Below, in pieces: positions 25,406 through 34,600 of a stretch of 64,000 bases of DNA. The stretch's first letter is position 1; each line of letters starts with the position of its first letter. The DNA lies in NCBI GenBank assembly GCA_045646965.1, contig JAZRLR010000012.1, positions 1 to 64,000 of the forward strand, written 5' to 3'. The notes under the pieces are model-generated. The model did no database searches and had not been told where the DNA came from. It was given only the letters and a program-made list of their open reading frames with translations. The translations under genes were made by a program, and so were the position numbers. This DNA comes from HGM04593 sp045646965 (GTDB lineage Bacteria > Bacteroidota > Bacteroidia > Bacteroidales > Bacteroidaceae).

Positions 25406-25496
25406 GCTATTTCCATAGAGAAAAGAACTTTTTGCACGCTTTTATTTTCGGTTTATTTATTAATAATGTGCTGTGGCGCATTTTTTGCGGTTTCTC

Positions 25497-25527
25497 CTTG
25501 GGTTTTATAGAACAATTTATATCTTTG
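25497..25527 (+). promoter_or_regulatory. Promoter of the etf operon
   Basis: CTTG (25497-25500), 19 bp, TATCTTTG (25520-25527). Transcription would start near 25534 and leave a leader of about 87 nt. That leader rules out the longer in-frame start at 25333. Confidence 0.6.
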
Positions 25528-25620
25528 CACTATCAAACGCGCATTGTTTTTGTGCGCAAGCGCCCTTGTGTCCCTCCGCGGCATCGCAGGAGGGGTGGGG
25601 TTTTGTGGATTTATTTGATT

Positions 25621-26493
25621 ATGAGTTTGAATATTATAGTTTTGGCAAAGCAGGTGCCCGACACGCGTAATGCGGGCACTCAAGCTATGAACGCCGACGG
25701 CACAATAAACCGTGCTGCGCTGCCCGCAGTCTTCAACCCCGACGACCTTGCGGCGCTCGAGCAGGCGTTGCGTATAAAGGAACGTATAGACGGCAGCCGC
25801 GTCACGGTGCTCACTATGGGCCCTACGAGAGCGGCCGAGCTTCTGCGCGAGGCTCTCTACCGTGGTGCCGACGATGCCGTGCTCCTCTCCGACAGGGCCT
25901 TTGCGGGAGCCGACACCCTTGCTACCTCTTACGCTCTGGCGGCGGCAGTGCGCAAGAAAGGCTCTTACGATATAATACTTTGTGGTCGTCAGGCAATAGA
26001 TGGCGACACAGCCCAAGTGGGGCCGCAGGTTGCGCAGCAGCTTGCTCTTCCCCAGCTCACCTGCATGAAAGAGATTCAAAGCATAGAGGAGGGCACCGTG
26101 GTTGCGGTGCGCGCTATAGAGAATGGTACCGAGGTGGTGAAAGCTCCTCTGCCTCTTCTGCTCACTGTAGACGGCTCACACTCTTCTTGTCGTCCGCGCA
26201 ATGTTTATCGTATGCTGCGCTTCCATCGTGCCGCCACTCCGCAGGAACAGGCCGCCGAGGGGTTCCGTTACACGGCACAGGCTGCTGCCGATGGGGCTCT
26301 CACAATAAAGGAGTGGAACCTCGAATATATAGGCGGCGATGCGTCGCAGTGTGGTCTTGCAGGCTCGCCCACCAAGGTGAAGGCTGTCGAGAGCATCTCC
26401 TTCAAGGCCAAAGAGAGTAAAAAATACACGGACGATGCGGAGCAGATTAAATCGCTCGTTGCCGAATTGTTGGACAATCACACGATAGGTTAG
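25621..26493 (+). CDS. etfB: Electron transfer flavoprotein, beta subunit
   Basis: 290 residues from the ATG at 25621; the open frame extends further upstream, but across the promoter. MSLNIIVLAKQVPDT is the standard EtfB start. Further on are GPTRAAELLREALYRGADDA and ILCGRQAIDGDTAQVGPQVA (about 119-138), the ETF signature that binds the AMP or FAD cofactor. With EtfA it takes electrons from the acyl-CoA dehydrogenase encoded two genes downstream. It is the first gene of a tightly packed etfB-etfA-acd set. Confidence 0.95.
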   Translation: MSLNIIVLAKQVPDTRNAGTQAMNADGTINRAALPAVFNPDDLAALEQALRIKERIDGSRVTVLTMGPTRAAELLREALYRGADDAVLLSDRAFAGADTLATSYALAAAVRKKGSYDIILCGRQAIDGDTAQVGPQVAQQLALPQLTCMKEIQSIEEGTVVAVRAIENGTEVVKAPLPLLLTVDGSHSSCRPRNVYRMLRFHRAATPQEQAAEGFRYTAQAAADGALTIKEWNLEYIGGDASQCGLAGSPTKVKAVESISFKAKESKKYTDDAEQIKSLVAELLDNHTIG

Positions 26494-26496
26494 CCT

Positions 26497-27516
26497 ATGG
26501 ATAATATATTGGTTTTTTGTGAGACAGATGGTGCCCGCGTAGCCGAGGTGAGCCTCGAGCTCATCAGCGAGGGACGTCGCCTCGCCGACAGGCTCGGCGT
26601 GCAGCTCGAGGCTGTGGCGTTGGGCTCGTGCCTGCACGATGTCCCGTCGCAGGTGTTCCCCTATGGCGTCGATACACTGCATCTTTTCAGCGATGCACGT
26701 CTCGAGCACTATACTACACTCCCCTTTGCATCGGCTTTGTGCAAGCTGGTGAGGGAAAACAGCTATCAGATATTTCTGCTTGGTGCAACTATAATGGGAC
26801 GCGACCTCGCGCCCCGCATAACAGCCGAGCTGCGCTGCGGCCTCACAGCCGACTGCACCTCGCTCGCTATAGGAGACTATGAGGATAAAAAGAGCGGTAC
26901 CACAATAAAAGATTTGCTCTACCAGATACGCCCCGCCTTCGGAGGTAATATCGTGGCAACCATAGTGAACCCGCACAACCGTCCGCAGATGGCCACCGTG
27001 CGCGAGGGTGTTATGCCTTTGTGCGAGTGCCACCCCCGCGACTATCGCGGTACCGTTGTGGAGCACAACGTGTGCGACTATGTGTTGGAGGCCGATTTTG
27101 TGGTCGAGGTGATAGAACGCTGCGTGCGTCCCGCCGCAAATAACCTCAAGAACGCCCCCATCGTAGTGGCGGGCGGGTACGGCGTGGGCAGCAAAGAGAA
27201 CTTCGGGCTGCTCTTCGACCTTGCACATCTGCTGCACGGCGAGGTGGGTGCCACACGCGCCGCCGTAGATGCGGGCTACACAACCCGCGACCGTCAGATA
27301 GGGCAGACAGGCCTCACCGTGCGCCCCAAAGTCTATTTCGCCTGCGGAATATCGGGGCAGGTGCAGCATCTGGCGGGTATGCAGGAGAGCGGTATCATAA
27401 TTTCGATAAACAGCGACCCTGACGCGCCCATAAATGCCATAGCCGACTATGTGGTCACCGGCAGGGTAGAGGATGTGATACCTCAAATAATAACCTATTA
27501 TCAGCAAAAACGATGA
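26497..27516 (+). CDS. etfA: Electron transfer flavoprotein, alpha subunit
   Basis: 339 residues. The C-terminal FAD-binding domain is clear: VVAGGYGVGSKENFGLLFDL, GQTGLTVRPKVYFACGISGQ, VQHLAGMQESGIIISINSD and APINAIADYVVTG. It forms the FAD-carrying heterodimer with EtfB. It starts 3 bp after etfB, and its stop overlaps the next start by 4 bp, so the three products are translationally linked. No bifurcation-type extra domain or FixX-like ferredoxin is seen. Confidence 0.95.
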   Translation: MDNILVFCETDGARVAEVSLELISEGRRLADRLGVQLEAVALGSCLHDVPSQVFPYGVDTLHLFSDARLEHYTTLPFASALCKLVRENSYQIFLLGATIMGRDLAPRITAELRCGLTADCTSLAIGDYEDKKSGTTIKDLLYQIRPAFGGNIVATIVNPHNRPQMATVREGVMPLCECHPRDYRGTVVEHNVCDYVLEADFVVEVIERCVRPAANNLKNAPIVVAGGYGVGSKENFGLLFDLAHLLHGEVGATRAAVDAGYTTRDRQIGQTGLTVRPKVYFACGISGQVQHLAGMQESGIIISINSDPDAPINAIADYVVTGRVEDVIPQIITYYQQKR

Positions 27517-29216
27517 ACTATTATAGCGACAACAAGGTACTTGCCCACTATCTGCGTCATCCGCTGCTCAAACGCATTGTAGAGATGAAAGAGCACGGCT
27601 TTGCCGAGAGTGGTGAGTATAATTATGCTCCCATAGATTTTGAAGAGGCTCTGCAGGGTTATGAGCAGGTGCTTCACCTTGTGGGCGAGCTATGCGCCGA
27701 TGTAGTGGCGCCCAACGCTGCGCTCACCGAGGAGGAGGGGCCGTCGGTTGTGGACGGGCGTGTGAAATATGCCCCTGCCACCGAGGAGAATATGAAGGTT
27801 TTCCGTCAGGCAGGTCTTATGGGAGTCTCTCTGCCCCGTAAATTTGGCGGGTTGAACTTCCCCGTTGCGATATTTACAATGATACAGGACGTTGTGTGTC
27901 GTGCCGATGCCGCGTTCGGTAATCTGTGGGGTTTGCAGGATTGCGCCGAGACCATCTATAACTTCGGCTCGGCAGAGCAGTGCGAACGCATCCTGCCCCG
28001 TATCTGCGCAGGCGAAACAATGTCTATGGACCTTACCGAGCCCGACGCAGGCAGCGACCTGCAGAGTGTGCGCCTGAAAGCCACATACAACGAGGAGGAG
28101 GGGCGCTGGTATCTCGACGGCGTAAAACGCTTTATCACAAACGGTGACAGCGATGTGCACCTTGTGCTTGCCCGCAGCGAAGAGGGCAGCGTCGATGGAC
28201 GCGGTCTATCGCTCTTTATCTGCGAGAAGAGCTGTGGCAGGATAAAGACACGCCGCATCGAGGAAAAGATGGGTATTCACGGCTCGCCCACCTGCGAGAT
28301 AGTCTTTGACCACGCACCGGCCGAGTTGTGCGGCAGTCGCAAGATGGGCCTCATAAAATATGTGATGTCGCTTATGAACGGAGCGCGTCTGGGCATTGCG
28401 GCGCAGAGCGTAGGCCTGGCGCAGGCCGCTTACGAAGAGGCCGTGGCCTACTCACGAGAGCGCAAGCAGTTTGGCAAAGCAATCATAGAACTGCCGCCCG
28501 TGTATGCGCTTGTGGGTAATATGCAGGCGCGTCTCGACGCAGCACGCAGCCTTCTCTACGAGACAGCCCGCAACGTGGATATGAGCTACCAGTTTGCCCA
28601 CATCTTGCGCGAGCGCACTCTCACCCCCGAGGAGCGTCAGGAGTCGAAGCTTTTCTCCAAAAAAGCCGATGCTCTCACCCCGCTCATCAAGGGTATGGGC
28701 AGTGAATTTGCAAATATGAACGCATACGACTCGGTGCAGGTGCACGGCGGCTCGGGATATATGCGCGACTATGTGTGTGAGCGTCTCTATCGCGATGCGC
28801 GCATTACATCCATCTATGAGGGAACTACGCAATTGCAGGTTGTGGCCGCAATACGCTATGCCACAAGTGGTTATTATACTCAAATCATAGAGGAGTACCT
28901 CGCAGCGGAGGTGCCCTTGGCTTTGCAATCGTTCAAAGAGCGCATAACCGCTATGGCGGCAGAATATGCCTCGCAGCTTGCGGCGGTGCAGGCGCTCGAA
29001 AGCCAGGAGGCTCTCGACTTTCTTTCGCGTCGCATATATGAGTCGGCGGGCTATTGCATAATGTCGGCACTCCTGCTTGCCGATGCGGCCGCCGATGCGG
29101 AACTTTTCACAGCGTCGCTTGTCCGCTTTGTAGCGCTCGCCGAGGCCGAGGTGGCGTCCAATGCCGTGTATATCAGAAACTTCAGCACAGAAATATTAAC
29201 ACAATATAAAAAATAA
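27513..29216 (+). CDS. Acyl-CoA dehydrogenase
   Basis: 567 residues, longer than the usual 380-400 because of a C-terminal extension of about 120 residues, as in several Bacteroidota homologues. Family motifs are MDLTEPDAGSDLQSVRLKAT, KRFITNGDSDVHLVLAR, SRERKQFGKAIIELP and VQVHGGSGYMRDYVCERLYR, followed by DARITSIYEGTTQLQ, which carries the segment around the usual catalytic base. It is FAD-dependent and feeds electrons to EtfAB. The chain length of the substrate cannot be read from sequence. Confidence 0.93.
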   Translation: MNYYSDNKVLAHYLRHPLLKRIVEMKEHGFAESGEYNYAPIDFEEALQGYEQVLHLVGELCADVVAPNAALTEEEGPSVVDGRVKYAPATEENMKVFRQAGLMGVSLPRKFGGLNFPVAIFTMIQDVVCRADAAFGNLWGLQDCAETIYNFGSAEQCERILPRICAGETMSMDLTEPDAGSDLQSVRLKATYNEEEGRWYLDGVKRFITNGDSDVHLVLARSEEGSVDGRGLSLFICEKSCGRIKTRRIEEKMGIHGSPTCEIVFDHAPAELCGSRKMGLIKYVMSLMNGARLGIAAQSVGLAQAAYEEAVAYSRERKQFGKAIIELPPVYALVGNMQARLDAARSLLYETARNVDMSYQFAHILRERTLTPEERQESKLFSKKADALTPLIKGMGSEFANMNAYDSVQVHGGSGYMRDYVCERLYRDARITSIYEGTTQLQVVAAIRYATSGYYTQIIEEYLAAEVPLALQSFKERITAMAAEYASQLAAVQALESQEALDFLSRRIYESAGYCIMSALLLADAAADAELFTASLVRFVALAEAEVASNAVYIRNFSTEILTQYKK

Positions 29217-29220
29217 AAAA

Positions 29221-29802
29221 ATGGAAAACGTAGTAAACAAAAAGATACGTGTGGCATACACACTTGTTTCACATCGTAACGGAGAGAGTGAAGAGGTTGA
29301 AAAGACAACCCGTGAGCAACCCTTTGAGTTCTTGAGCGGAGTAGGCTATACCCTCGACGCTTTCGAGGATAATCTCAAAGACCTCAAAAAAGGCGATTCT
29401 TTCGACTTTACAATCCCCTTTGCCGAGGCTTACGGCGAGTATAACCCCGACCACGTTCAGGATTTCGACCGCGAGGTGTTTACAATCGACGGCAAGTTCG
29501 ACTCTGCTCACATATTTGCGGGCAATGTCGTTGAGATGATGCGCGCCGACGGCTCGCCCATCCTTGGAACCGTAAAAGAGGTAACTCCCTTTAAGGTGGT
29601 TATGGACTTCAATCACCCCTTGGCAGGCTGCGACCTGCAGTTCTTTGGCAACGTGGTTGAGTCTCGTCCCGCCACCGACGCCGAGATGAAAAAATTCTAC
29701 GACGCATTGCGTGCATCGCAGCAGGGCTGCGGCGGTTGCGGCGGCTGTAAAGGTGGCAGCTGCGGCGAGGGTTGCGACGAGGGCTGTGGCGGTTGTCACT
29801 AA
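29221..29802 (+). CDS. SlyD-like FKBP peptidyl-prolyl isomerase with Cys/Gly-rich tail
   Basis: 193 residues, no signal peptide, so cytosolic. The FKBP domain with inserted flap is seen in DFTIPFAEAYGEYNPDHVQD and the C-terminal half VKEVTPFKVVMDFNHPLAGC. The last 25 or so residues hold nine Cys and a final His (QQGCGGCGGCKGG; GCDEGCGGCH), a metal-binding tail like that of SlyD, which binds Ni2+ and serves hydrogenase maturation. No hydrogenase genes are here. It starts 4 bp after the acyl-CoA dehydrogenase stop. Confidence 0.9.
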   Translation: MENVVNKKIRVAYTLVSHRNGESEEVEKTTREQPFEFLSGVGYTLDAFEDNLKDLKKGDSFDFTIPFAEAYGEYNPDHVQDFDREVFTIDGKFDSAHIFAGNVVEMMRADGSPILGTVKEVTPFKVVMDFNHPLAGCDLQFFGNVVESRPATDAEMKKFYDALRASQQGCGGCGGCKGGSCGEGCDEGCGGCH

Positions 29803-29817
29803 TTCAAACTCTTTAAG

Positions 29818-30888
29818 ATGAACAGTATAGGAACGCTCCTGCGACTCACTACATTCGGTGAGTCGCACGGAGTTGCCATAGGAGGTGTATTAGACGGTTT
29901 CCCCGCGGGTATTGCCGTGGACGAGGAGTTTGTCCGTGCCGAAATGCAGCGTCGCCGTCCCGGTCAGAGTGCCGTGACCACCTCGCGCAACGAGGCCGAC
30001 GAAGTGCTGTTCCTCTCGGGTATCTTTGAGGGGCGCACCACAGGTACTCCCATCGCCTTTGTAATAAAAAATACAAATAACCATAGCAACGACTATGATA
30101 ACTTGCGCACGGCCTATCGCCCCTCGCACGCCGACTATGTCTACGATGTAAAATATGGTGTGCGCGACCACAGAGGCGGCGGACGCTCGTCGGCTCGTGA
30201 GACGGCGGTGCGTGTGTGCGCGGGCGCTCTTGCGAAACTTGCGTTGCAGCAGAAGGGTATAACCGTGCAGGCTTATACCTCACAAGTGGGTGATATTCTG
30301 CTTGATAAGCCTTACACTGCCTACAATCTCGCTCTTGCCGAGAGTAATATAGTGCGTTGCCCCGACAGCGAGAAGGCTGCGGCAATGGAACGCCTCATTC
30401 TCGATGTGAAAAAAGATGGCGATACCGTGGGCGGCGTTGTCACCTGCGTGGTGAAGGGTGTTCCCGTGGGGCTTGGTGAGCCGTTGTATAATAAACTTAC
30501 GGCTGCGTTGGCTTCTGCGATGCTTTCTATAAACGCAGCCAAGGGGTTCGACTACGGCAACGGCTTTGCGGCGGCCTATGGTCGCGGCTCGCAGCAGAAC
30601 GACATTTTTTATAACAAAGACGGCGAGATTGCAACCCGCACAAATAACAGCGGAGGTGTGCAAGGCGGCATATCCAATGGCAACGACATCTATTTCAGAG
30701 TGGCTTTCAAGCCTGTGGCTACAATCCTTATGGAACAGCCCACCGTGGCTCCCGACGGAACAGAGACCATTGTGAAGGCTCGCGGTCGTCACGACCCCTG
30801 TGTGGTGCCCCGTGCCGTGCCTGTGGTAGAGGCTATGGCGGCTCTCACGGTGCTCGACCACTATATGCTGCAACAGGCGAGGAGATAA
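29818..30888 (+). CDS. aroC: Chorismate synthase
   Basis: 356 residues, the usual length. It makes chorismate from EPSP, the last step of the shikimate pathway, with reduced FMN. Signatures are GESHGVAIGGVLDGFPAG (about 14-31), RRRPGQSAVTTSRNEAD, YGVRDHRGGGRSSARET (about 113-129, FMN and substrate contacts) and GRHDPCVVPRAVPVVEAMA near the end. It follows the SlyD-like gene by 15 bp. Confidence 0.97.
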   Translation: MNSIGTLLRLTTFGESHGVAIGGVLDGFPAGIAVDEEFVRAEMQRRRPGQSAVTTSRNEADEVLFLSGIFEGRTTGTPIAFVIKNTNNHSNDYDNLRTAYRPSHADYVYDVKYGVRDHRGGGRSSARETAVRVCAGALAKLALQQKGITVQAYTSQVGDILLDKPYTAYNLALAESNIVRCPDSEKAAAMERLILDVKKDGDTVGGVVTCVVKGVPVGLGEPLYNKLTAALASAMLSINAAKGFDYGNGFAAAYGRGSQQNDIFYNKDGEIATRTNNSGGVQGGISNGNDIYFRVAFKPVATILMEQPTVAPDGTETIVKARGRHDPCVVPRAVPVVEAMAALTVLDHYMLQQARR

Positions 30889-30930
30889 TTGCTTGTGCGG
30901 TAAATATATTAACATAAAACAGATGTTACA

Positions 30931-32829
30931 ATGAAAAATAATGAAACAAAGGAGAATGTGTGCGGCGATGTGAAAAAAAAATCGCGCTGTAACTCTTTCC
31001 GCAAGATTGCGATAGCGGTGTTCTTTGTGGCGGTGTGGGCTGTGCTTGCCTTCTGGGACGGGGATACTCTCTTCCGTGCGGGTGAGCAGTCGCTTTTCCT
31101 CTACAAGATGCAGTTCTTCAAGGAGTCTATGGCGCTGCCCGCAGGCTTCCTCTCTTATCTTGGCGCTTTCTTTGTACAGTTTTTCTATTATCCTGTGCTT
31201 GGCGCAGCCATATATGTGGCGCTTCTCGCACTCCTTTATAAACTGACAAAGAAAGTTTTCGACATTCCCGGCCGCTGGTCGTTGCTTGCGCTGCTGCCAG
31301 TGGTGTTTGTACTCGCTACCGACACGCAGCTCGGATACTGGATTTTCTACATAAAGATTCAGGGATTCTACTATATGGCGCTGCTTGGCACCATAATCTC
31401 TTTGTGTGCGGTGTGGCTCGGCTACAAGATGCGCCCCGCTATGCGTGGCCTCTTTATGATAGTGTGGACATTCCTCACCTTCCCCCTGTTTGGAGTTTAT
31501 TCTCTTGGAGCGGCGGCTGTTATGAGCATCTCTGCACTCGTCGATTCCATAAAAGCGCGTCGCGGTATCTTGTTCGGATTTATTACTTTTGTTGTGGGGG
31601 CAAGCGCACTCTATTCAGTGCCTTTGTACTACTATTACAAGGTGTATCCCACTATGGCCGTGGAGCACATCCCCTTTGCAGGAGTGCCCATTACCCAGTG
31701 GATTACATATAGCAAGGAGACCTTCCCCGACGGTATTATGGAGTATTGGGTACCTTTTATCCTACTCTTTGTCGTGTATATGCTGTTTCCCCTTTTCAAG
31801 GGCTCTTTTGCGGCAGAGTCGAAGGACTGCAAGGCGCGTTGCATTGCTGTGCAGGCTGTTATGCTTGTGGTTATGCTCTCGTTTGTGTGGATTTATTGGT
31901 ACAAGGATAATAATTTCCGCATCGAGAATATGCAGAGCCGCGCTATGTGGAACGAGGATTGGGAGGCTGTGGCCGAATATGCCAAGGATACCGACCTGCC
32001 CACCCGTCAGATTGTGATGAACAAGAATATGGCTCTTCTGAAGCTCGGTAGAGCTCTCGACGAGGCCTTCAAATACCCCGACGGCAGTGCGGTGATTGCG
32101 CACCCGGGCGTGGTACACCTCACACAGACAGGCGGTATGATGACATACTATCAGTATGGAAAATTCAACTTCTCTTACCGCTGGTGCATCGAGAACTCGG
32201 TAGAGTATGGCTGGCGCAACGAGTATCTGAAACACGCTCTGCGCACGCAGCTCCTTTCGGGAAATCACAAGCTTGCCTCGCGTTATGTAGAGATACTCAA
32301 GCATACACTCTTCTACCGCTCGTTTGCCGAAAAGGCTGAATGGCTCATAGAACACCCCGAAAAGATTTCGGAGCAGAAAGAGTATAATATGCCTCTGCTT
32401 ATGTACACCTACAACGACGCCCTCGAGCTCGACGATTCATACGTTGAGGTGTATGTTTCAAACAGCCTCACAAATACCTTCACACAGAACGATTCGCGTC
32501 TTTACACCGAGGCTGCCGTGCTGCAGGCTATGGTGCGCAAGGATGTGAAGCTCTTCTGGAGTACAATGAGCCGCTATCTTTCCAAGGGACGCATCAACCG
32601 TGTGCCTTTGCACATACAGGAGGCTGTGGTGCTCTTTACAAACTTGAGTCAGGATGTCAAAACAAATATCCCCATCGACGAGATTGTGAATTTGCGTTTC
32701 AAGAATTTCCTCTCAAAGACAAGGCAGTACAAAGGAATGAAGGAGAAAGAAATGGCTCCCTATTTCGAGGAGTTTCGCAATACCTACTGGTATTTCTATT
32801 TCTTTGTCCGCGAGATTAAAACCAATTGA
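30931..32829 (+). CDS. DUF6057-like polytopic membrane protein
   Basis: 632 residues. A basic N-terminus is followed by roughly eight to ten predicted transmembrane segments within the first 330 residues (for example FRKIAIAVFFVAVWAVLAFW and WVPFILLFVVYMLFPLF). A hydrophilic, helical C-terminal half (about 335-632) follows, with repeats that look TPR-like (AEYAKDTDLPTRQIVMNKNM). It fits the DUF6057 family of Bacteroidales, whose function is not known. The next gene, a haem-motif beta-propeller lipoprotein, starts 20 bp downstream, and the pair probably works together. Confidence 0.75.
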   Translation: MKNNETKENVCGDVKKKSRCNSFRKIAIAVFFVAVWAVLAFWDGDTLFRAGEQSLFLYKMQFFKESMALPAGFLSYLGAFFVQFFYYPVLGAAIYVALLALLYKLTKKVFDIPGRWSLLALLPVVFVLATDTQLGYWIFYIKIQGFYYMALLGTIISLCAVWLGYKMRPAMRGLFMIVWTFLTFPLFGVYSLGAAAVMSISALVDSIKARRGILFGFITFVVGASALYSVPLYYYYKVYPTMAVEHIPFAGVPITQWITYSKETFPDGIMEYWVPFILLFVVYMLFPLFKGSFAAESKDCKARCIAVQAVMLVVMLSFVWIYWYKDNNFRIENMQSRAMWNEDWEAVAEYAKDTDLPTRQIVMNKNMALLKLGRALDEAFKYPDGSAVIAHPGVVHLTQTGGMMTYYQYGKFNFSYRWCIENSVEYGWRNEYLKHALRTQLLSGNHKLASRYVEILKHTLFYRSFAEKAEWLIEHPEKISEQKEYNMPLLMYTYNDALELDDSYVEVYVSNSLTNTFTQNDSRLYTEAAVLQAMVRKDVKLFWSTMSRYLSKGRINRVPLHIQEAVVLFTNLSQDVKTNIPIDEIVNLRFKNFLSKTRQYKGMKEKEMAPYFEEFRNTYWYFYFFVREIKTN

Positions 32830-32849
32830 TAATCAAAAAGTACGGCAAA

Positions 32850-34361
32850 ATGAAACAGATAATAAAATTTCCGCTTATAGCACTTATGGCCGTGGTGGCG
32901 GCAGCTTGCTCACCCACGTTGCCCGAGCACTATGTGAACACGGGCACCTTGCCTGTGATACGCCCCGATTACATCGATGTCACCATCCCCTGTAATATCG
33001 CGCCCTTGGTATTCAGTATAGAGGACAAGGCCGACGAGTATGTCACACGATTCTCGTGTGGTGCGCAGGAGCTGCTCATTGCGGGCCCCGAGGTGGCTCC
33101 CGCTCCCGAGGAGTGGGGTAAACTTGTGGCTGCGGCAACGGGCTCCGAGCTTAAAGCCGAGGTCTTCACTGCAAAAAACGGCAAGTGGAGAGCCTATGAC
33201 TCCTTTGCCATTAAAGTGTCGCCCGACACCATCGACAGCTACATCTCCTATCGTCTCATACCCCCCTCGTATGTAGCATACGAGCGTTTGAGTATAAGCC
33301 AGCGCAATGTCACCAACTACGACGAGAATATTATATACAATAATATGCTTGTGACGCGCGAGCCCGAAGGACAGTGCATAAATTGCCACGCCTACAAGAA
33401 CCACCGTACCGACAATATGCAGTTCCACGTGCGTCAATACAAGGGCGGTACACTCTTTGTGCACAACGGAGAAAAGTTCAAGGTGAATATGACAACCGAC
33501 TCCACAATCTCGGCAGGTGTCTACCCAGCGTTCAACCCTCGCTACGAAGTGGTGGCCTACTCTGTAAACAAGACAGGACAGATTTTCCACACAAAGAGCA
33601 CAAACAGAATCGAGGTGCAGGATGCCGCGAGCGATATCATCCTCTTCGACCCTGTGAACCTCACCGTCACCACCGTGGCCGGCGATACTACAAAACTCGA
33701 GGTGTTTCCCTGGTGGTCGCCCGACGGTCGCACGCTCTATTACTGCTCTTCCGACCTGCCTGTGCGCTATCCCGGGCAGGATGTCGTGGATGCCGAGGTG
33801 CGTCGATATAAAGATATAAAGTACAGCGTGTTACGCCGTGAGTGGAATCCCGAGACATACGAATTTAGCAAGGCCGACACTGTCTTTAACGCAGCCAAGC
33901 TGGGCAAGAGCGCAACTTTCCCCCGCATCTCGCCCGATGGTAAGTATCTGCTCTTTGCTATGGCAGAATATGGCTGCTTCCACATCTGGCACCAGGACGC
34001 CGACCTCTATGTGATGAACCTCGAGACAGGCGACTATTGGCCTCTTGAGGCTGCCAATTCACAGCAGGCCGAGAGCTACCACTCGTGGAGCAGTACCGGT
34101 CGTTGGATACTCTTTGCGAGCCGCCGCGACGACACCAACTACAGCCGTCTTTATATAGCTCACGTGGGCGCCGACGGCAAGGCTGAAAAGGCCTTCCTGC
34201 TGCCGCAGCAGACCTCCGATTTTTACACATTCTTCGACCGCTCATACAACGTACCCGAGTTTATGGTCGAGCCTGTGACAACCACTCCACAGCAGTTTGC
34301 CGAGGTTATAAAAGGCGACGCAGTGAAAGTTAAATATGTTAAATCTAAAAGCAAAAATTAA
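32850..34361 (+). CDS. Beta-propeller (PD40/TolB-like) lipoprotein with a c-type haem motif
   Basis: 503 residues from the ATG at 32850, where a lipoprotein signal begins (MKQIIKFPLIALMAVVAAAC). The TTG eight codons earlier would spoil the signal. Repeated WD40-like/PD40 units are seen: VFPWWSPDGRTLYYCSSD, TFPRISPDGKYLLFAMAEYG and YHSWSSTGRWILFASRRDD. Before them is CINCHAY, with Cys176, Cys179 and His180 forming a CxxCH haem c site. If haem is attached, this is a membrane-anchored redox or sensor protein. It shares an operon with the DUF6057-like gene and ends at the terminator at 34390-34439. Confidence 0.8.
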   Translation: MKQIIKFPLIALMAVVAAACSPTLPEHYVNTGTLPVIRPDYIDVTIPCNIAPLVFSIEDKADEYVTRFSCGAQELLIAGPEVAPAPEEWGKLVAAATGSELKAEVFTAKNGKWRAYDSFAIKVSPDTIDSYISYRLIPPSYVAYERLSISQRNVTNYDENIIYNNMLVTREPEGQCINCHAYKNHRTDNMQFHVRQYKGGTLFVHNGEKFKVNMTTDSTISAGVYPAFNPRYEVVAYSVNKTGQIFHTKSTNRIEVQDAASDIILFDPVNLTVTTVAGDTTKLEVFPWWSPDGRTLYYCSSDLPVRYPGQDVVDAEVRRYKDIKYSVLRREWNPETYEFSKADTVFNAAKLGKSATFPRISPDGKYLLFAMAEYGCFHIWHQDADLYVMNLETGDYWPLEAANSQQAESYHSWSSTGRWILFASRRDDTNYSRLYIAHVGADGKAEKAFLLPQQTSDFYTFFDRSYNVPEFMVEPVTTTPQQFAEVIKGDAVKVKYVKSKSKN

Positions 34362-34389
34362 CATTTAACTGTTAAATTGTTTGAAAGCG

Positions 34390-34439
34390 AAAATTCTCCG
34401 AATTTGGGTTTCTTATCTCCTGAATTTGGAGAATTTTTG
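34390..34439 (+). terminator. Terminator after the haem-motif propeller gene
   Basis: AAAATTCTCC-AATT pairs with AATT-GGAGAATTTTT across one mismatch and a loop of about 20 nt, ending in a T-run. It separates the etf-aroC-DUF6057 run from the FAS1/Sus block. Confidence 0.8.
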
Positions 34440-34511
34440 TTTTTGTTTTAAAAAAACGTGGGTAAACGGGAAAAAATAATCACTTTTATGCGAATATTTA
34501 TTTAAAAGTCT

Positions 34512-34519
34512 TATTTTTG
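34512..34519 (+). promoter_or_regulatory. -7 promoter element of the FAS1/SusCD block
   Basis: TATTTTTG matches TAnnTTTG and is followed by CACG. Transcription would start near 34526, giving a leader of about 75 nt. The upstream region is AT-rich; the -33 element is weak (TATG 21 bp upstream). No adjacent sigma/anti-sigma or hybrid two-component gene is present. Confidence 0.55.
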
Positions 34520-34600
34520 CACGTTACATAGTGGCTAATTGTGCCAAGGTGTATTATGTGTGTAAAAACAAAAAAAATATAATTAATAAAATTCGTACTT

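Noticed and set aside
26176..27507. 443-codon open frame on the minus strand
   Set aside because: It is antisense to etfB and etfA; long only because high-GC codons give few stops on the complement.
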